From assembly GCA_015501055.1 (NCBI GenBank), contig JADNYV010000039.1:186001-250000 (forward strand): a stretch of DNA of 64,000 nucleotides, read 5' to 3'. The notes under the pieces were generated by a model. That model had not been told where the DNA came from. It saw nothing but the letters and a program-made list of their open reading frames with translations, and did not search any database. The first letter of the stretch is position 1; each line of letters starts with the position of its first letter. Shown one piece after another: positions 1-11,606 of the stretch. Origin of the DNA: Mucidula mucida. Taxonomy: Eukaryota > Basidiomycota > Agaricomycetes > Agaricales > Physalacriaceae. The position numbers and the translations under genes are program-made.

Positions 1-519
1 GGAGATGCAGTCAGAGGCACGCTGACATGTGGTGGACATGCTATCATATAGCTATAGATCTAACGAATCGAGCGCGTCCCCATGCGGGGACGCAGTGCCC
101 GGTAATGTGCAATTGCATCGCCCAAGGAACCATGTAGCGTCTTTCGTAGCTTCAGATACCAGATACAGGAATTCGTAACAAAGAGATGTGAACTCGAGGG
201 CGATGGGACGTGTCCGATGTGGGCCATACTTCGCCACCTGCACGGACATGTATCGCGCACTGGCGTGCAGAGCTTTTTCGGCGCGAATGATTCCTCATAT
301 ATGGCAACAATATTCCGAGTACCGGTTTGTGGAGGATCACTATTGAAGGAGTACTAACAGGCCATTAATGCGACGTGCATACAAGCTATATGTGCACACT
401 TACGTTCGATTGGGTGTTTTCTTCCCAAGCAAATATGGAGAGCAAATCCGGAGACTTAATGAAGGTTAGTGCATGACTTTAAGTCCAATGGATTCAAACC
501 TCTGTAGTGTTCATGCTTT
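1..519. other. No gene recognised
   Basis: Open frames here are short, overlap on both strands and start mostly at non-ATG codons. I see no signal peptide, splice pattern or family motif. It may hold the upstream part of the doubtful gene that follows. Confidence 0.4.
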
Positions 520-1045
520 CGTCGCGATAAGAGTTCAAGTGAATTTTCGTCTCGGTCAAGCAGGACGGTGATAACGTCCAGATCCAAGAGGGCCGAAAGC
601 TGTCGGCAATGGCAGACGATCGAACTGAGGGATATACTGCACTCCAACTGTACTAGCCACGAGATATTTGAGAGGATAATGTCAAGAGTAAGGAAGCAAT
701 GTCTTGTCCGGCCCGGGTCCCGAACTTCTCTCTACCCGTCACCCACAGCTTCAGTTTCAGATACAATCGATTCAGCTCTTCGTGTTCGAGTACAGAAGCG
801 TGTTCCTTGTAAAAAGGGTCGCCAAAAATACGCAGTATATTCGAACCGCCCATCAACAGCCTGGACTTTTCGGCAACCTCTTCGGTGCTCTACTCAGTAA
901 TTCCGAGGAGGAAGAACTATCGGGAGCCGATACTCCTTACACAAGGCGAGAAACTGCTTCGCCCTCCACTGCAGATATGCTCATGAAACGCCAAGAGTTT
1001 CTCATTGACCACTCTAGCATGTTGGGACTTGGTTGGGACGACTAA
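520..1045 (+). CDS. Doubtful hypothetical gene, 3' exon(s) only
   Basis: I do not recognise the product. The best coding-like stretch runs from about 754 to the TAA at 1043-1045. It encodes hydrophobic and basic residues followed by a polar acidic tail (a SEEEELSG run, then TPYTRRE, ending LGLGWDD). CAG acceptors lie just before it (about 747-759). An upstream open stretch at about 560-655 (QDGDNVQIQEGRK) could be an earlier exon, but the join is not clear and no start codon can be chosen. It could equally be a chance open frame or a gene remnant. Confidence 0.25.
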
Positions 1046-1430
1046 GGACGTCTACCGGCCGTCAGCTAGGAATCCCGGAAACCTACAGAACGCGTCTGCA
1101 TGCACCAGCACAGCTTGGTAGCATTCTCAACATCTCTGCTATGTGAATCCTACTCTATGTATGTCAACGCCCGTGGCCGTGGTACACCGCTTTGACGGTA
1201 CGACGACTACGGTTGCCAGTTGTTAAGCAATTGGGAGTCGAAATCGCGACTCACAGCGCCTCTTGGAGCTCTGTCTGATGCGATCCGTCTGTTCTGTGCT
1301 ACGCGACAAAGCTACATATCTTGATCAATATATAAGGCCGTCCTTGATGAAATTCAGCTTCAGAGAAACCTGGCGTTCCCCTCTCACATACCGCTGGACG
1401 GTCAACTTCTGAACATTCTTTCACGTCATC
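1046..1430. other. Intergenic, no feature seen
   Basis: No coding-like frame. The stretch presumably holds the promoter of the signal-peptide gene that begins at 1431. Confidence 0.4.
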
Positions 1431-2898
1431 ATGTATCCTCCTCTCTTTACTCTTATCCTCCTCGCCGTACATGGCGTCACCGTCATGTCTCTTCCTAATC
1501 CCGATTCGAGCGCTATCAATACCCAGGTAGCTACATATTTTCATCTTCATTCTCATGTTTGCCGATGTCCCGTAGTTGGTGAGCAGGCAGACAAACAAGA
1601 ATAAAGGAGGCAGCAGAGGGAATAGTAACGTGAGTTCTTTGACATCGATTGCTTCACTTTGTTGATTCTTTCAATCTTATAGAACAAAAAATGCAATGCC
1701 ATAAAACGCGACCTTGAACTCGTCACACGTGCACCTGTAGCAACGGGCGTTGCAACGCTGTGCGGCGTTCCGGTGCCACGCCCTGCAGCTACCGTCTGCA
1801 AGTCGAAGAAGTATCCTCCCTCTTCAATTCGAATAACAACAAGCGAGTAAGTAACGGGTTTTTGTAGACAATGTATCGTCTCACGGAGTACGCATTGAAG
1901 GCCCCGACGTCGGATGAGGAGGATTCTGAGACGACCGCCTACGATCCGATCAGCATTCGGACAATCAGAACAAACGACTCAAAGGCTTGTAAAGAAACAG
2001 AAGGCGGCTGCCACAAGCGCCACTGTATGCGGTAGGATTTTGCTACAAAAATTTCATTCGGTGAATTGACTCCCCGTAGACACTGCTGTGGATGCCGTCA
2101 TTCTTGACAAGATTCTCTTCGATAACTTGGTATGCCCCACATCGACATGTTCGCCAAAGCTATGGGTTCTGTTCCGGACAAAGCCAAGGCGAAGTGGCTC
2201 AAACCTGTCATTACCTTGATAAACAAGCCCAAGAAGAATTTGTGGTCGATTGACAAGGAGCTTTTCATCCAGGTGACTGATTACCTCTGCGATTCGACGG
2301 GGTGCTGAATTAGTGATATATAGAAAATCGATAGTACCACCACGAACGCCTTGGTGTCTAGCAAGTCTTTTGCGAGCTCTGACGAGTCAGGCGAAGGAGG
2401 CGCGGATGTTCACGCTTATCTGACGGATACCAAAGTCGCGGCTGCAGTCACCAAGTTCTCAGGTCGTTTAAAAGCACCGCTTGGTCCGCCATCAAGCAGG
2501 CTGAAAAGGATGCCATGGCTTGCGCCAAGACTTCTGCAGCGAAGAAGAAGCTGACTAAGCGTATGGTACGCCTGCCACCACTTACTTACCGGTGTCCTGT
2601 TCTAAAACGATATGTAGACGAAGCTCACCAAAGGCAAAGTGCTCCAGCTTATGGGTGATGGTGTCGAGCATTACGTTGCTGAGATAGCCGGCGAAGCGTC
2701 CGAAGAAGACACTGGAGATGAGGAAGACACAGGAGATGACACCGGTGATGAGGAGACTGGCGGCGATGAAGGTGACGACGAGGATATGGGTGACGACGAA
2801 GATATGACGACGACGAGGATACGGGCGACGACGAGGATACGGGCGACGACGATGATATGGGCGACGACGAGGATATGGGTGATGATGACGAGGTCTGA
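1431..2898 (+). CDS. Secreted acidic/lysine-rich protein of unknown function, frame-broken
   Basis: The ATG at 1431 opens a clear secretion signal (MYPPLFTLILLAVHG). Likely exons are 1431-1526, 1591-1629 and 1683-1810, then several exons up to the TGA at 2896-2898. Introns such as 1630-1682 and 1811-1867 have GT and AG ends. The middle has a coding-like helical segment (DKILFDN, IDMFAKAMGSVPDKAKAKW, FKSTAWSAIKQAEKD). The tail is an Asp/Glu/Gly repeat. The frame cannot be kept: single-base losses are needed near 1810, near 2000, near 2130, near 2460 and near 2806. These could be sequence errors or decay. No family was recognised. Joining the signal-peptide exons to the acidic part is inference from order and strand; they might be two genes. 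Confidence 0.45.
2774..2882 (+). repeat. 18-bp minisatellite encoding GDDEDM/T
   Basis: About six tandem 18-bp units of the form GACGACGAGGATAYGGGY encode the acidic C-terminal tail of the upstream secreted protein. One unit near 2806 is a base short, which shifts the frame from Asp/Glu-rich to Thr/Arg/Ile-rich. Confidence 0.75.
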
Positions 2899-3132
2899 TT
2901 ACTTCAAGATCATACATAATTCTTGTCATTCCTACGATAATTTGTCCTATTCTTTCAAGTACAAGAACAGGATTTTTTTAAAATGCGGGTTTTTGACCTA
3001 TAGTTGGCTGATCTTTGCATCTTTTTATCTTTGGATGAAGACTATCAGCTTTAGCGTACAGGCGCCACAAGGCGTGGGAAATGCATACTATATCGGGAGC
3101 CTGTCTGACAAACCTCTCGGAAATCCCGATCC

Positions 3133-3142
3133 TCTATATAAG
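3133..3142 (+). promoter_or_regulatory. TATA box of the ABM gene
   Basis: TATATAAG lies about 75 bp before the ATG at 3215. A second, weaker ATATAAGG is at 3173. Spacing suits a fungal core promoter. Confidence 0.4.
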
Positions 3143-3214
3143 CTTCCATCTCTAAGCTAATTTGGGTCTCGATATAAGGCTCGGACATGGCCTATTCCCT
3201 CAACACCTGTAGCA

Positions 3215-3654
3215 ATGTCTTCATCTATCATTGTTGACGTTACCATCACCGTCGCCACCTCCAACCTCGCACTCTTCCTGCAAAAACTTCCGCTTTCTCA
3301 CAATGGCGTTATTGCCGAACCAGAGTGCGCGCTTTTTGAAGCCGCGCATCGTGACAACCCCGAGACGGGCGAAACGACTGTCAGGCTGTACGAAGTCTGG
3401 AACTGCACGAAGGAGTGGTTCGTTAATGTTAGCGTTCCCTAGTTGACGCGAACTTTTTGGCTGACTATATATATCCCAGGTGCAACTGAAGAAACCTTAC
3501 TACGAGCCGTATCACGAAGTAACTAAACCCTTGTGGACGAAAGATCGTAAGTTGACGATTCGCTGCAGATAACCGTTTGCTGATTCTCTCATCAGGTGTC
3601 ATCGAATACTACGAGCGCAATCCAGAGTTCTCCTTGTTGGCCGAACCACCATAA
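3215..3654 (+). CDS. Antibiotic biosynthesis monooxygenase (ABM) domain protein
   Basis: Three exons, 3215-3427, 3480-3546 and 3596-3654, joined over GT-AG introns of 52 and 49 bp, give about 113 residues. The order of features suits the ABM ferredoxin-like alpha/beta fold: a first beta strand (IIVDVTITV), a helix, the block EPECALFEAAHRD, then a strand RLYEVWNCTKEW, and a helix with YYEPYHEVTKPLW. Members of this family are small cofactor-free dimeric oxygenases or stress enzymes; the substrate here is unknown. No targeting signal is visible, so it is probably cytosolic. The frame is intact. Family assignment rests on the pattern 'E-P-x-C...YEVW' and the length. Confidence 0.72.
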
Positions 3655-4218
3655 ATAAATAAGAAGTTTACACGGCTCTAAATGAACTTGATGTGGCTAG
3701 AAATACTTGCCTGAATTCGCATATCTTCCGCCTAGCCGCCTGCCGAACGTACACTGCGATTGATTAGAAGCTCGGGCTCACACCGAGTACACCAGACTAG
3801 TATGAGCCATGCGATAATCACGCCAATGACCCGAAAGATGGGTGCCGACTGATTGTTAACTTGAATAATTGAATTCAGCTGACGGGATACTTGGTTCAAG
3901 GGGATACACCATATTCTTCTGTTGCTCGGCCGCCACTATCAAGCCTCAGCCCCCTCCTCTGATAGAGGATTAGTGGCAGTGGAGTAGAGTGGCTTCTCGC
4001 TGCTCAGACTTGCCTGTTTGTCCTTATTTCGGGGACGTTGAATGCCTTTTCAATCTGGATCAGCCTCATGGTCTGTACGTAATACGCCTCAGATCCGTTA
4101 AACGCTGTTGAATTAGCTCACATCGGAAGCACTCCAAAAGGCTGAGCTTTCGGTTTTGATAGGTTTAAAGGCCGCTAGGCTCGTTTTTTGAACACCTCCC
4201 CTGCTTTCCGCCCCTCAT
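3655..4218. other. Intergenic, no feature seen
   Basis: No coding frame recognised. It holds the 3' end of the ABM gene and the promoter of the membrane-protein gene starting at 4219. Confidence 0.5.
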
Positions 4219-5050
4219 ATGGCACCGCCCATGTATCCTTGGATCAGTCTCTGGTTTTCGCTGACAGCGCCGTTGATGATCTGGGATGCTGGTTACTGTT
4301 TAATGAGGCTTGTCTTCTTGTTCGTCTTTCTCTGGCATCTCTTCTGATCAGCGATGTCCCGTTCTTTCAGACCGCGTTCGATGGTTGGTGGAGATTTGCA
4401 CTGGGCTTGGAAACTCTATGACTTTTACGGTCAAATAGACAAAGTCCGTTGTTCGGCCTTGTTCTCACGAGCCGCCCAGCTGACGTTGTGTATGGTGTGT
4501 ATTGCCAGGTCTACGGCGTGAAAGCGTTTGAAGATGGTGATGGCTTCGCTAATGCCGCAGGTACGGCGCAGTTCGTCTCAGCCCAGCTGAATACCCTTCT
4601 GACCTCCGGGTAACCAACGTCCTCAGCCATCCTGAACCTTCTCGAAAATTTCGCGGCCGTCTGTTCTTCTCGCGTCGCTACACGAGTTGCGCCTCATATC
4701 TCCCGCAGATCACGTATCTCGTTCTTCTACACGTCTGCAAATCCGAGATCGCCCCCCTCTTTGGATACACTGCATCGACAGTGACATTGGCGAAAACGAT
4801 ATTGTACTTGACACAGGAATATTTTTGCGGGTGGTGTGCGATTGGGCACAACGAGTTCACAGACGTCCTCTACTACTGGATCGGTCCCAACATGTGCGTC
4901 GCCTTTCCACCGAAACCACGCCACACTCACGTAAAGCGCGTCTTTCCCTCCAGAGTTTGGTGCATATTATCTTCGATGACTATGTACAAGCTGGGCGGGG
5001 ATATCATCTTGTCGCTAAGACGAGACAAGCCTGCGTTGAAAGAGGAATAA
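4219..5050 (+). CDS. Small polytopic membrane protein (EXPERA/emopamil-binding-like, tentative)
   Basis: Six exons: 4219-4307, 4371-4443, 4509-4560, 4627-4658, 4709-4893 and 4954-5050, giving about 175 residues. Four hydrophobic segments are visible (near WISLWFSLTAPLMIW, ILNLLENFAAITYLVLL, LFGYTASTVTLAKTILYL and a C-terminal YYWIGPNIVWCIL). Conserved-looking motifs are GGDLHWAW, KAFEDGDGF, EYFCGWCAIGHN and PN before the last helix. I know this pattern from uncharacterised basidiomycete membrane proteins of about this length that resemble EXPERA (EBP/sigma-2) domains; that link is inference. The first intron starts with GC (AG|GCTTGT), and this keeps the reading frame where no GT site does. 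The frame is intact throughout, so expression is likely. Confidence 0.6.
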
Positions 5051-5110
5051 TCCACATAGATAGGCTCTTACCTTCGGCATTTATTTACGTGTAACCTGTC
5101 GTTCAAGAGT

Positions 5111-5444
5111 ATGCGCTTCGTGTGGATCATGGACTCTGAAATGGACATCTATGGACGCGGCATTGCGTTGAGATGGTTCACCGGTTACTACCTTTCGAGT
5201 TGCCGCATTCTTCGTGCTTGTCAGTCACCAAGCACTGACACCATATTCAAGATAGACCGTAGCTGACATCGACGATCATGCCAAAGTTTACTACGATCTA
5301 AACTCCACATACTTTGCGTGTGTGTCTGGAGGGTTTACGTTGAGGGACTTGATCTCTTTTAAGGTTGAGGGTAGAAAGTTCCTTGGTCAGAGTGTGAGCA
5401 AAGGATACAATCGACGAGTCGCCAGAAGTCAGTCTTCAACGTGA
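5111..5444 (+). CDS. Short hypothetical protein
   Basis: The ATG at 5111 starts MRFVWIMDSEMDIYGRG. A 49-bp GT-AG intron (5214-5262) joins it to an exon ending at TGA 5442-5444, for about 94 residues. The second exon has ordinary coding composition (DDHAKVYYDLNSTYF, SGGFTLRDLISFKVEGRKFLG). No family, signal peptide or membrane segment is recognised. It lies 60 bp after the membrane-protein gene on the same strand and could be an unannotated small gene or the remnant of a longer one. Confidence 0.35.
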
Positions 5445-5542
5445 TGTTTGTCGTACTACAAGATTAAGATGTTGGTAAGTAATAGTTCGAACACATCACT
5501 GAATGATAGATTATAGCAAGACTTCTGTCTTTCACCTGCACA

Positions 5543-8500
5543 TTACCGCACAACAACTTCTTGAACATTAACCTCCCGCCACTTAGCCGCCTCATCAGGG
5601 AAAATGGCTAACCAGAAGAAGGTCAGAACATCTTCTCAAAATATAAATCAGACTCACACGTCTCATTCATATCAGCTCGATAGGCCATAACACGCCACTT
5701 CCAAGCCTTCATCTTACGCACTCTCTCCTTCGACATCCGCCACCTCATAACGTTCGAGGAGAGCCCGAGGACATCGACAGAGGTCAATATATACACTTGA
5801 CCTTTCTTAACGTGACGCCCCTCCAAAATCTCGGGTATCAAGTTCTCCTTTACAGGAGAGAACAGATGAACATTGGTCTCATCATAGAAAACCAACGTGA
5901 ACACAGGGTCAAAGCCATACAAGTGCATGATCGTTGTCGGTCCGAAAGTTGGGCACGGCGCCTCAAAGACACCAATATCCGTATGAGACTGCGCAAAGTC
6001 GTCCGGGAGCGATATCGGGAACGGAATGGCCTCGTACGACAGCGCCACGATCGTCTCAAGCTCTGCAGACCAAGGGTCCAAGTTGATGCGACGGCGGGAC
6101 ATGCCCCGCCGGCCCATTTGAGAGAGCGGAATAGGCGCATCACCAAGATAAGGGACGACATCTGTGGCGAGGGTATCGTTGATCACGGCGGACAAAAACT
6201 CCGAGATCCAGTGCGATGGATATCCAATTTCATGCAGACGGAGAAGAAGACCCATGAAGAGCGCTAGCGTGTTGGGGAACCTGACTCGAATCCATCTGAC
6301 AGTTCCACTGCCGGTCTTTGACGGCGTTATGATGTTCAAAAGAACACGCGTGAGCCAGGTGGTGAGCTCGTCTCGTGATGGGAGTTCCTCGACAGGACGA
6401 GGGAGCGGGTCTTGGGCGTACTGCATCAGCCCCCAAGCGGGATCCATGGTAAGGATACGGCACCCAAAGAAGCGCGCATAATCTTTGCAATTAAGCTGCG
6501 TATAACTGGGAGATAACATGTCATTCTCGAACTATCAACCAAATGCCTCAGACAGCTACTCACTTGTGAACAAAATGATCGCCGCCCTCCCATACGCCGC
6601 TATTCATCAGACAGTTGGCTGCCAGCGCAGCGTCCGTGGCTCTTTCCAGACTCCGCATGCTATATATAGCTTGAGCTAGTGGCCCTCCGGTGTAGTCCCT
6701 TATCCTAAGTCAGTCGGAGTCGCCGAGAAAGAGTGTACAACTTACGGAACATTTGACAACCAAATGCGTGTATATTTACGCGGGAAGCTCTGTGGTCGCG
6801 TCACATCGTCGCCGTTCTGCATCTTTACGAGCTCCTCGTTCAGATCGCCTTGGAGGAGCTCAAGAGTGAGATGACCCTTCAGATTCGTTATGGCCTCGAC
6901 AACGCCATCGAAGAACATTGACAAGATCGAGAACGCTGGACAATCAGGATCCGTTTGCTTTTGGCCTCGAGCAAGGCGCATTCTCTTGTTGAACTTTTCA
7001 ACGATATTAACGAAGTTGATAGCAGCGAACTGTGGGTCTGGATAACCGGTTCCTCGTTCTTGGATGCGGTCCTAGAGTGATGGTCAGGGGGTATAAGCAA
7101 ATCCTGCTGCTTGACACGTACAAATAAGGTGGCATTAGGTTTCCAAGTAGAGTCAACGTGATTCTGGGCCTACGATGAAGAAATGAGTTCGGATTAGAAA
7201 AAGGCAGAGTTTTGACATTACCTTGCGAATAACAGCAGGCGAAGCCTCCCCGCCATGAAAGGCTTTCCACAAACCATCTAATTCGGTTGTCCGAGAACGA
7301 AGGATGGCGGGCGGCACAAATCCTCCAACAGTGCGATGATATGCTTCTTCTTGGAGTAGCGATGCTGGTCCACGCGTGCCAAGGTTCTCCCCTTCATCCA
7401 GTTTGACCATCATGTCATACAGAATTTTACGCGCCTTGTCGAGCCACTCTTTCCGTCCTGGGCGGTTTACATCAGGACAAGTGGTGCGCATTGACGCTCG
7501 AGTCAGTTGTATGACCTGAGCGTCATCCATCGTCATATCGATGTGCATCTTGATCTGCTCGTTCTTCGCCTGGGTCTTGGCAGCCATGTCGTTTTTCCAG
7601 TTCGACGACATCGATGCGTCCTGCAAGATATCTTTGGAGAACTCAGTTTTGTGGCGTTTAGCCATGAGCTCCTTTGCAGTCTTGTTGCCGAGTTCTGTAT
7701 CCCAATATTTCAGAGACGCGACGATGGCTGGGACGGAGGCGGGAACGACGTATATCCAATCGGGAAGTTGGATTGGTGAAGACTGTAACCTGTTCAACAA
7801 CGCCTTGATGGTCTTCTTCAGACTGGAATGATGTCAACGAAACAAGCCAAATTATCATACAAGAAAACGAACCGTGTGTAACAGTACGATGGCATAATGA
7901 GACCCATCCATGTGCTGAGAAGAGTCATCTTCAACTCAGCCTCCTTGATCTCGTTGTCTCGATTAGACGAGAGTTCGTCAAGGAGAAAGAGCATACATAG
8001 ATCCCGTGCCAATGCAGAAGGATGGATGTCGTTCATGGTCAGATGTGCGCGCATGACTTGGCGTTTCCGCTTATTGAGCTTTAGGCGCGCTTGGCTCAGC
8101 CCGACGACCGAACCAAAGACATGCCGTGCGTCGCCTACTCCACCAAAGTAGAACGAGAGAAGCGACAGCCGATCTTCTGACATGCGAGCCAAGTCCACAG
8201 GATTCTTCCCATCTTTCTCGCTGGGTCCCCAGTCTTGCACGAGCGACATTATTTCATCCTGTCCGACCTAGACAAGGATTACACGACGGAAAACCTCACA
8301 GGGGGCTACTCACAGTATAGTACTCAATGGTGCCCTCTCTGGGCGGATGTGCATGAGTTCCAAGAACGAGCGGCAGGTGTCCATGCGTACCCAGTCTTTT
8401 TCCGCACAGGGAGAGATGCTAATCGTGTTCGTGCCTGACTAGCACCTTTTGAGGTGCGATCATAATCGTGCGCGACGCGTTTCCAGTCCTTCCACGCGCG

Positions 8501-8996
8501 CACGCAGTCCGGGGATGCGGAGTCTGACTCCGACACGATACGGAGCTCGTTGATGAGCGCGATATCCTTTTCTAGATCTGTCAGTGATATGGCCCCGCTC
8601 CGCACACCACAGCTCAAGGATTTGGCTAATCGTGTCGAGAGTTTCAAAAGAAGTGCCGAGTTAGATTCGACATTGGAGATTTTCTGCCTCGAACGAGATA
8701 TGGCGCTGTAGGATTCAAAGTATTTGCCTTGCTCGTAAAACGCTGCGCTCAGGTTGGAAGGGTAAATTGGATCTTTCGGGTCAGAAGCTTCAGCCTGAGA
8801 TCGTCAACATCATGAACAGAAAATGAAGAGACAAATAGACTGAACCTGTGAGTAGAATTTGATAGCCCTAATAGTAACAAATCGTCAATTAAGGGATTAA
8901 GGTTACGGTATAGTAAGTAAACGCGCACCCAGGGAAGTTTGCTGCCTTGAAGCACGTGTTTCCTTTTTCCTTGAGGGAGACAGCAGAAGACGCCAT
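5543..8996 (-). CDS. TPR-like/DUF4470-like cytosolic protein, 980 aa
   Basis: Eleven exons read from the ATG at 8996 to TAA 5543-5545: 8929-8996, 8846-8867, 8391-8794, 8314-8338, 7873-8267, 7222-7822, 7122-7169, 6746-7071, 6564-6704, 5658-6505 and 5543-5607. They sum to 2943 nt with every phase matching, so the gene is intact. The N-terminus is a TPR-like helical pair (KEKGNTCFKAANFPGAI, then YPSNLSAAFYEQGKYFES). Residues about 150-300 resemble the fungal DUF4470 module (GTIEYYTVGQDE, FGGVGDARHVFG, MRAHLTMNDIHPSALARDL). The C-terminal half is a large alpha/beta region of unknown role (DNYARFFGCRIL-like block, DPVFTLVFYDE). There is no signal peptide or membrane segment. Proteins with this layout are expanded in mushrooms and have no assigned function; a co-chaperone-like or MYND-associated role is only a guess. 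Confidence 0.8.
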
Positions 8997-9519
8997 CAGT
9001 TTTTCATACAACGTCGCGGACTGGGTCCAAGTTATCCAAGTCGAACTGGCGGAGCCAAAAGAGGGTTGTCACTGAACGCTGCGTGACACCCTCTTTTGAG
9101 ATTTGACTTCGCACAAACGGGTATGTCCGTCCGTGTCCGGAGTCTGAAAAAACATTGGTGCCACAGGGTCCCACAGTGCCACCATGAGCTAGAACACGAT
9201 CACCACGGTTGTGTGTAGATTTATAATGTCAGGAGTTCAGGACGGTTTGCATTTCGGTTGCATTGATGCTGACATTGTCCTGTAGATGCGAAGAAACCAG
9301 GTCCACTTTAGCGCGCCAGTCCCATGGCCCGACCCTTAATCGTTCGTCGGCTTCGGCTGCAGAAATTCCATCTCGAAGAAGGACCGCTAAAAAAATAAGA
9401 GACAGGACCTAATTTCAAAAATGTCTCATCCGTCGTATCATATATAACAAGGACAACTACATTATCAATGCCTTTCTGCAAGTCGCCGTCTCCCCCCAAT
9501 TACAACTTCCGTTCCAGCC
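8997..9519. promoter_or_regulatory. Shared promoter region of two divergent genes
   Basis: This 523-bp gap separates the minus-strand DUF4470-like gene (start 8996) from the plus-strand FAD monooxygenase (start 9520). It contains the inverted repeat at 9056-9098 and no coding frame. Confidence 0.5.
9056..9098. repeat. Imperfect inverted repeat, possible operator or hairpin
   Basis: The left arm caaaagagggttgtcac (9056-9072) pairs with the right arm gtgacaccctcttttg (9083-9098) apart from one extra base; the spacer is 10 bp. It sits 60 bp upstream of the start codon of the DUF4470-like gene. Confidence 0.65.
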
Positions 9520-11405
9520 ATGCCTGGAATCCCAGTGAGTTCATTAACGTTTTGCCCCCGCGGAAGGAAATTGACGGATATAAAGGGATTCCACAACCGA
9601 CCCAAGCAAGCCGCGCTTCCGATTGACTTCGTGATTGTGGGCGGCGGGATAACGGGTTTTTCGACAGCCATCGCTCTAAGGCGAGTGGGCCATCGGGTCT
9701 TAGTTCTAGAGAAGGATGAGGACGTCAATCAGGTGCGCTTGTTCGTTGTTTGAACCGTCGGGAATTCATAGGTCCTTCTTCAGGCCTGCGGAGCCTGTCG
9801 GATGCCTCCAAATCTCTCCAAAATCCTATACCACTGGGGCCTAACGGATGAGGTCCGCGCCATTGGTGAGGTATCTGGCGCCATCAAGATTTATATACGT
9901 ACGTCGCGTGTTCTTTCTTTTTTCACCTAATGACAGACTGCGGTTGTAGAAGAAACCGGAGAGCTCCTCGGAAATCACGTATGGGACGAGGAGGTTCTGC
10001 GAGAGACTCGGGGAGAGTTCGTCTTTGCGCATGTCAGACTTCTTTATATTGTCACCTCCTGCTCATTCTGATACGCGCCAAACAGATCAACGATTTACGA
10101 CGACTATTCTACGAGACAGCGTTCGCTGTAGGCGCTGAAATACGACTAGGGAGCACGGTGGAGACAGTAGATACACAGCAGGGACAATTACGTTGAGTGA
10201 TGGAACAATTCTCCAAGGGGATGTGATCTTAGGTTGTGATGGACTGCATGGGGTGACGCGCCAGATCTTGATGAGGCCAACGAAGAGGAAGAAGGGGCAC
10301 CCACAATAGATCTCAGCATGTACAGGTATGTTTCTTCAATCATTTACCGTTCACGAGTTCACGCTTTTTTCCCTGGCAGTGTAACCGTACCGAAACCCCT
10401 CATCCTAAACGATCCTTTGTTAGAACACGTCTATGAAACCGACACAGTACGTACCCAAATCGATGATTGCAGAGCGTCCTAACATGGCTACAGCCTACAC
10501 TCCTTACATGGTTCGGCAACCACATGCAGTTCTCGGTATGCCCTCAGTGCGCAAATACTGCCCGTTGACTTTCCCCAAATACTGATAATGGCGCACAGGG
10601 CGGGAAATCACCTTCGTTCGGGATGTACGTCTACGGACCCCGAGATCCAGCAGAAGGAACATGGAACGACCGCGCACCTGTCGCTGGACTGTCCACCATG
10701 TTGCAATATTCCGAACCCAAGTACGTGAATGGCTTCTGATCGAGATAGCAGAACCACTGACGGGCTCCTCACTAAGATTGCGGCGACTCGGTGAACTGGT
10801 ATCGGAGGCGACGTGCACTTGCGTGTCCGTGGACGGTCGACCACCGCTAGAAGAGTGGGTAGACAACCGCATGGTCGTCATGGGCGCCGCAGTCACGCTA
10901 TGCCAGTCAGTCTGATCCCTCTACATACTCCCCCAAATATCCACTGACATCCCCTCAAGCCAGGCTCCATCCAAGACTGCGCTTAACAGTCGAAGACGGC
11001 GCCGTCCTCGCAAAACTTTCTCACATCTCCATCAAGGACCAGATCCAGAGCTTCCTCTACGCGTTCCAGGACCTCCGACAACCGCGCTGCGCATCCGTGT
11101 ACGCCAAGAGTGGCATCGTCCAGTACATGTCCGTCCCGCCCGGGGACTTTCAGCAGATGCGCGACAACTCGATGCGCGCGAAGCGCGATGCGGGCGTGGG
11201 CATTCTAGAGGCCGTGGGCGACCTCGAGGAGACGCCGGAATGGATTGAGATCAAGGAGGTCTTTGGCTACGACGCGGAGGACGATGCAGACAACTGGTGG
11301 GTGGAATGGGGTCTCCTAAGGGAGCGGGCACGCGCGATTGCAGATATAGGTACACACAATGCTCTGATGACAGATGTAATGGTCTCTCACTCCATATCGC
11401 ATTAG
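9520..11405 (+). CDS. FAD-dependent monooxygenase (salicylate hydroxylase-like), frame-broken
   Basis: The start exon 9520-9534 (MPGIP) splices to 9586-9732, which holds the FAD-binding Rossmann motif in DFVIVGGGITGFSTAIALRR and the acidic end of strand 2 (LVLEKDED). Exon 9784-9900 has the family block RMPPNLSKILYHWGL. A GD-like second FAD motif appears as ILGCDGLHGVTR near 10230. The substrate-side region includes LEEWVDNRMVVMGAA near 10850, and the C-terminal exon runs to TAG 11403-11405 with VEDGAVLAKLSHISIKD. Five or six single-base losses are needed to keep the frame (near 10188, 10270, 10785, 10805 and 10983). The normal GDAAH(P) motif is degraded (GAAVTLCQ). It is thus either a pseudogene or a real gene with sequence errors. 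Members hydroxylate aromatic or other hydrophobic substrates with NAD(P)H and O2. Confidence 0.7.
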
Positions 11406-11606
11406 GACGCTAAGTCGTTTAGGCGTCAAACTTTTGGGCAGATTGATCTGTTTTTTCTGTTTGTTTTTCCTCATGTTGTAGGATGATGCGTTATATCTCT
11501 GTAGGCCTAGGTTTTCCTCTTTTTTCTTATACACAAAAGATGTTAAATCATAATTTTAGACATTTTTTGCTCTAATTCAAGTTGAGCTTTGGACAAACAG
11601 GATTTC

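Noticed and set aside
9520..11405. Programmed frameshifting in the FAD monooxygenase
   Set aside because: Breaks are many, lack slippery heptamers and occur likewise in unrelated genes, so missing bases are simpler.
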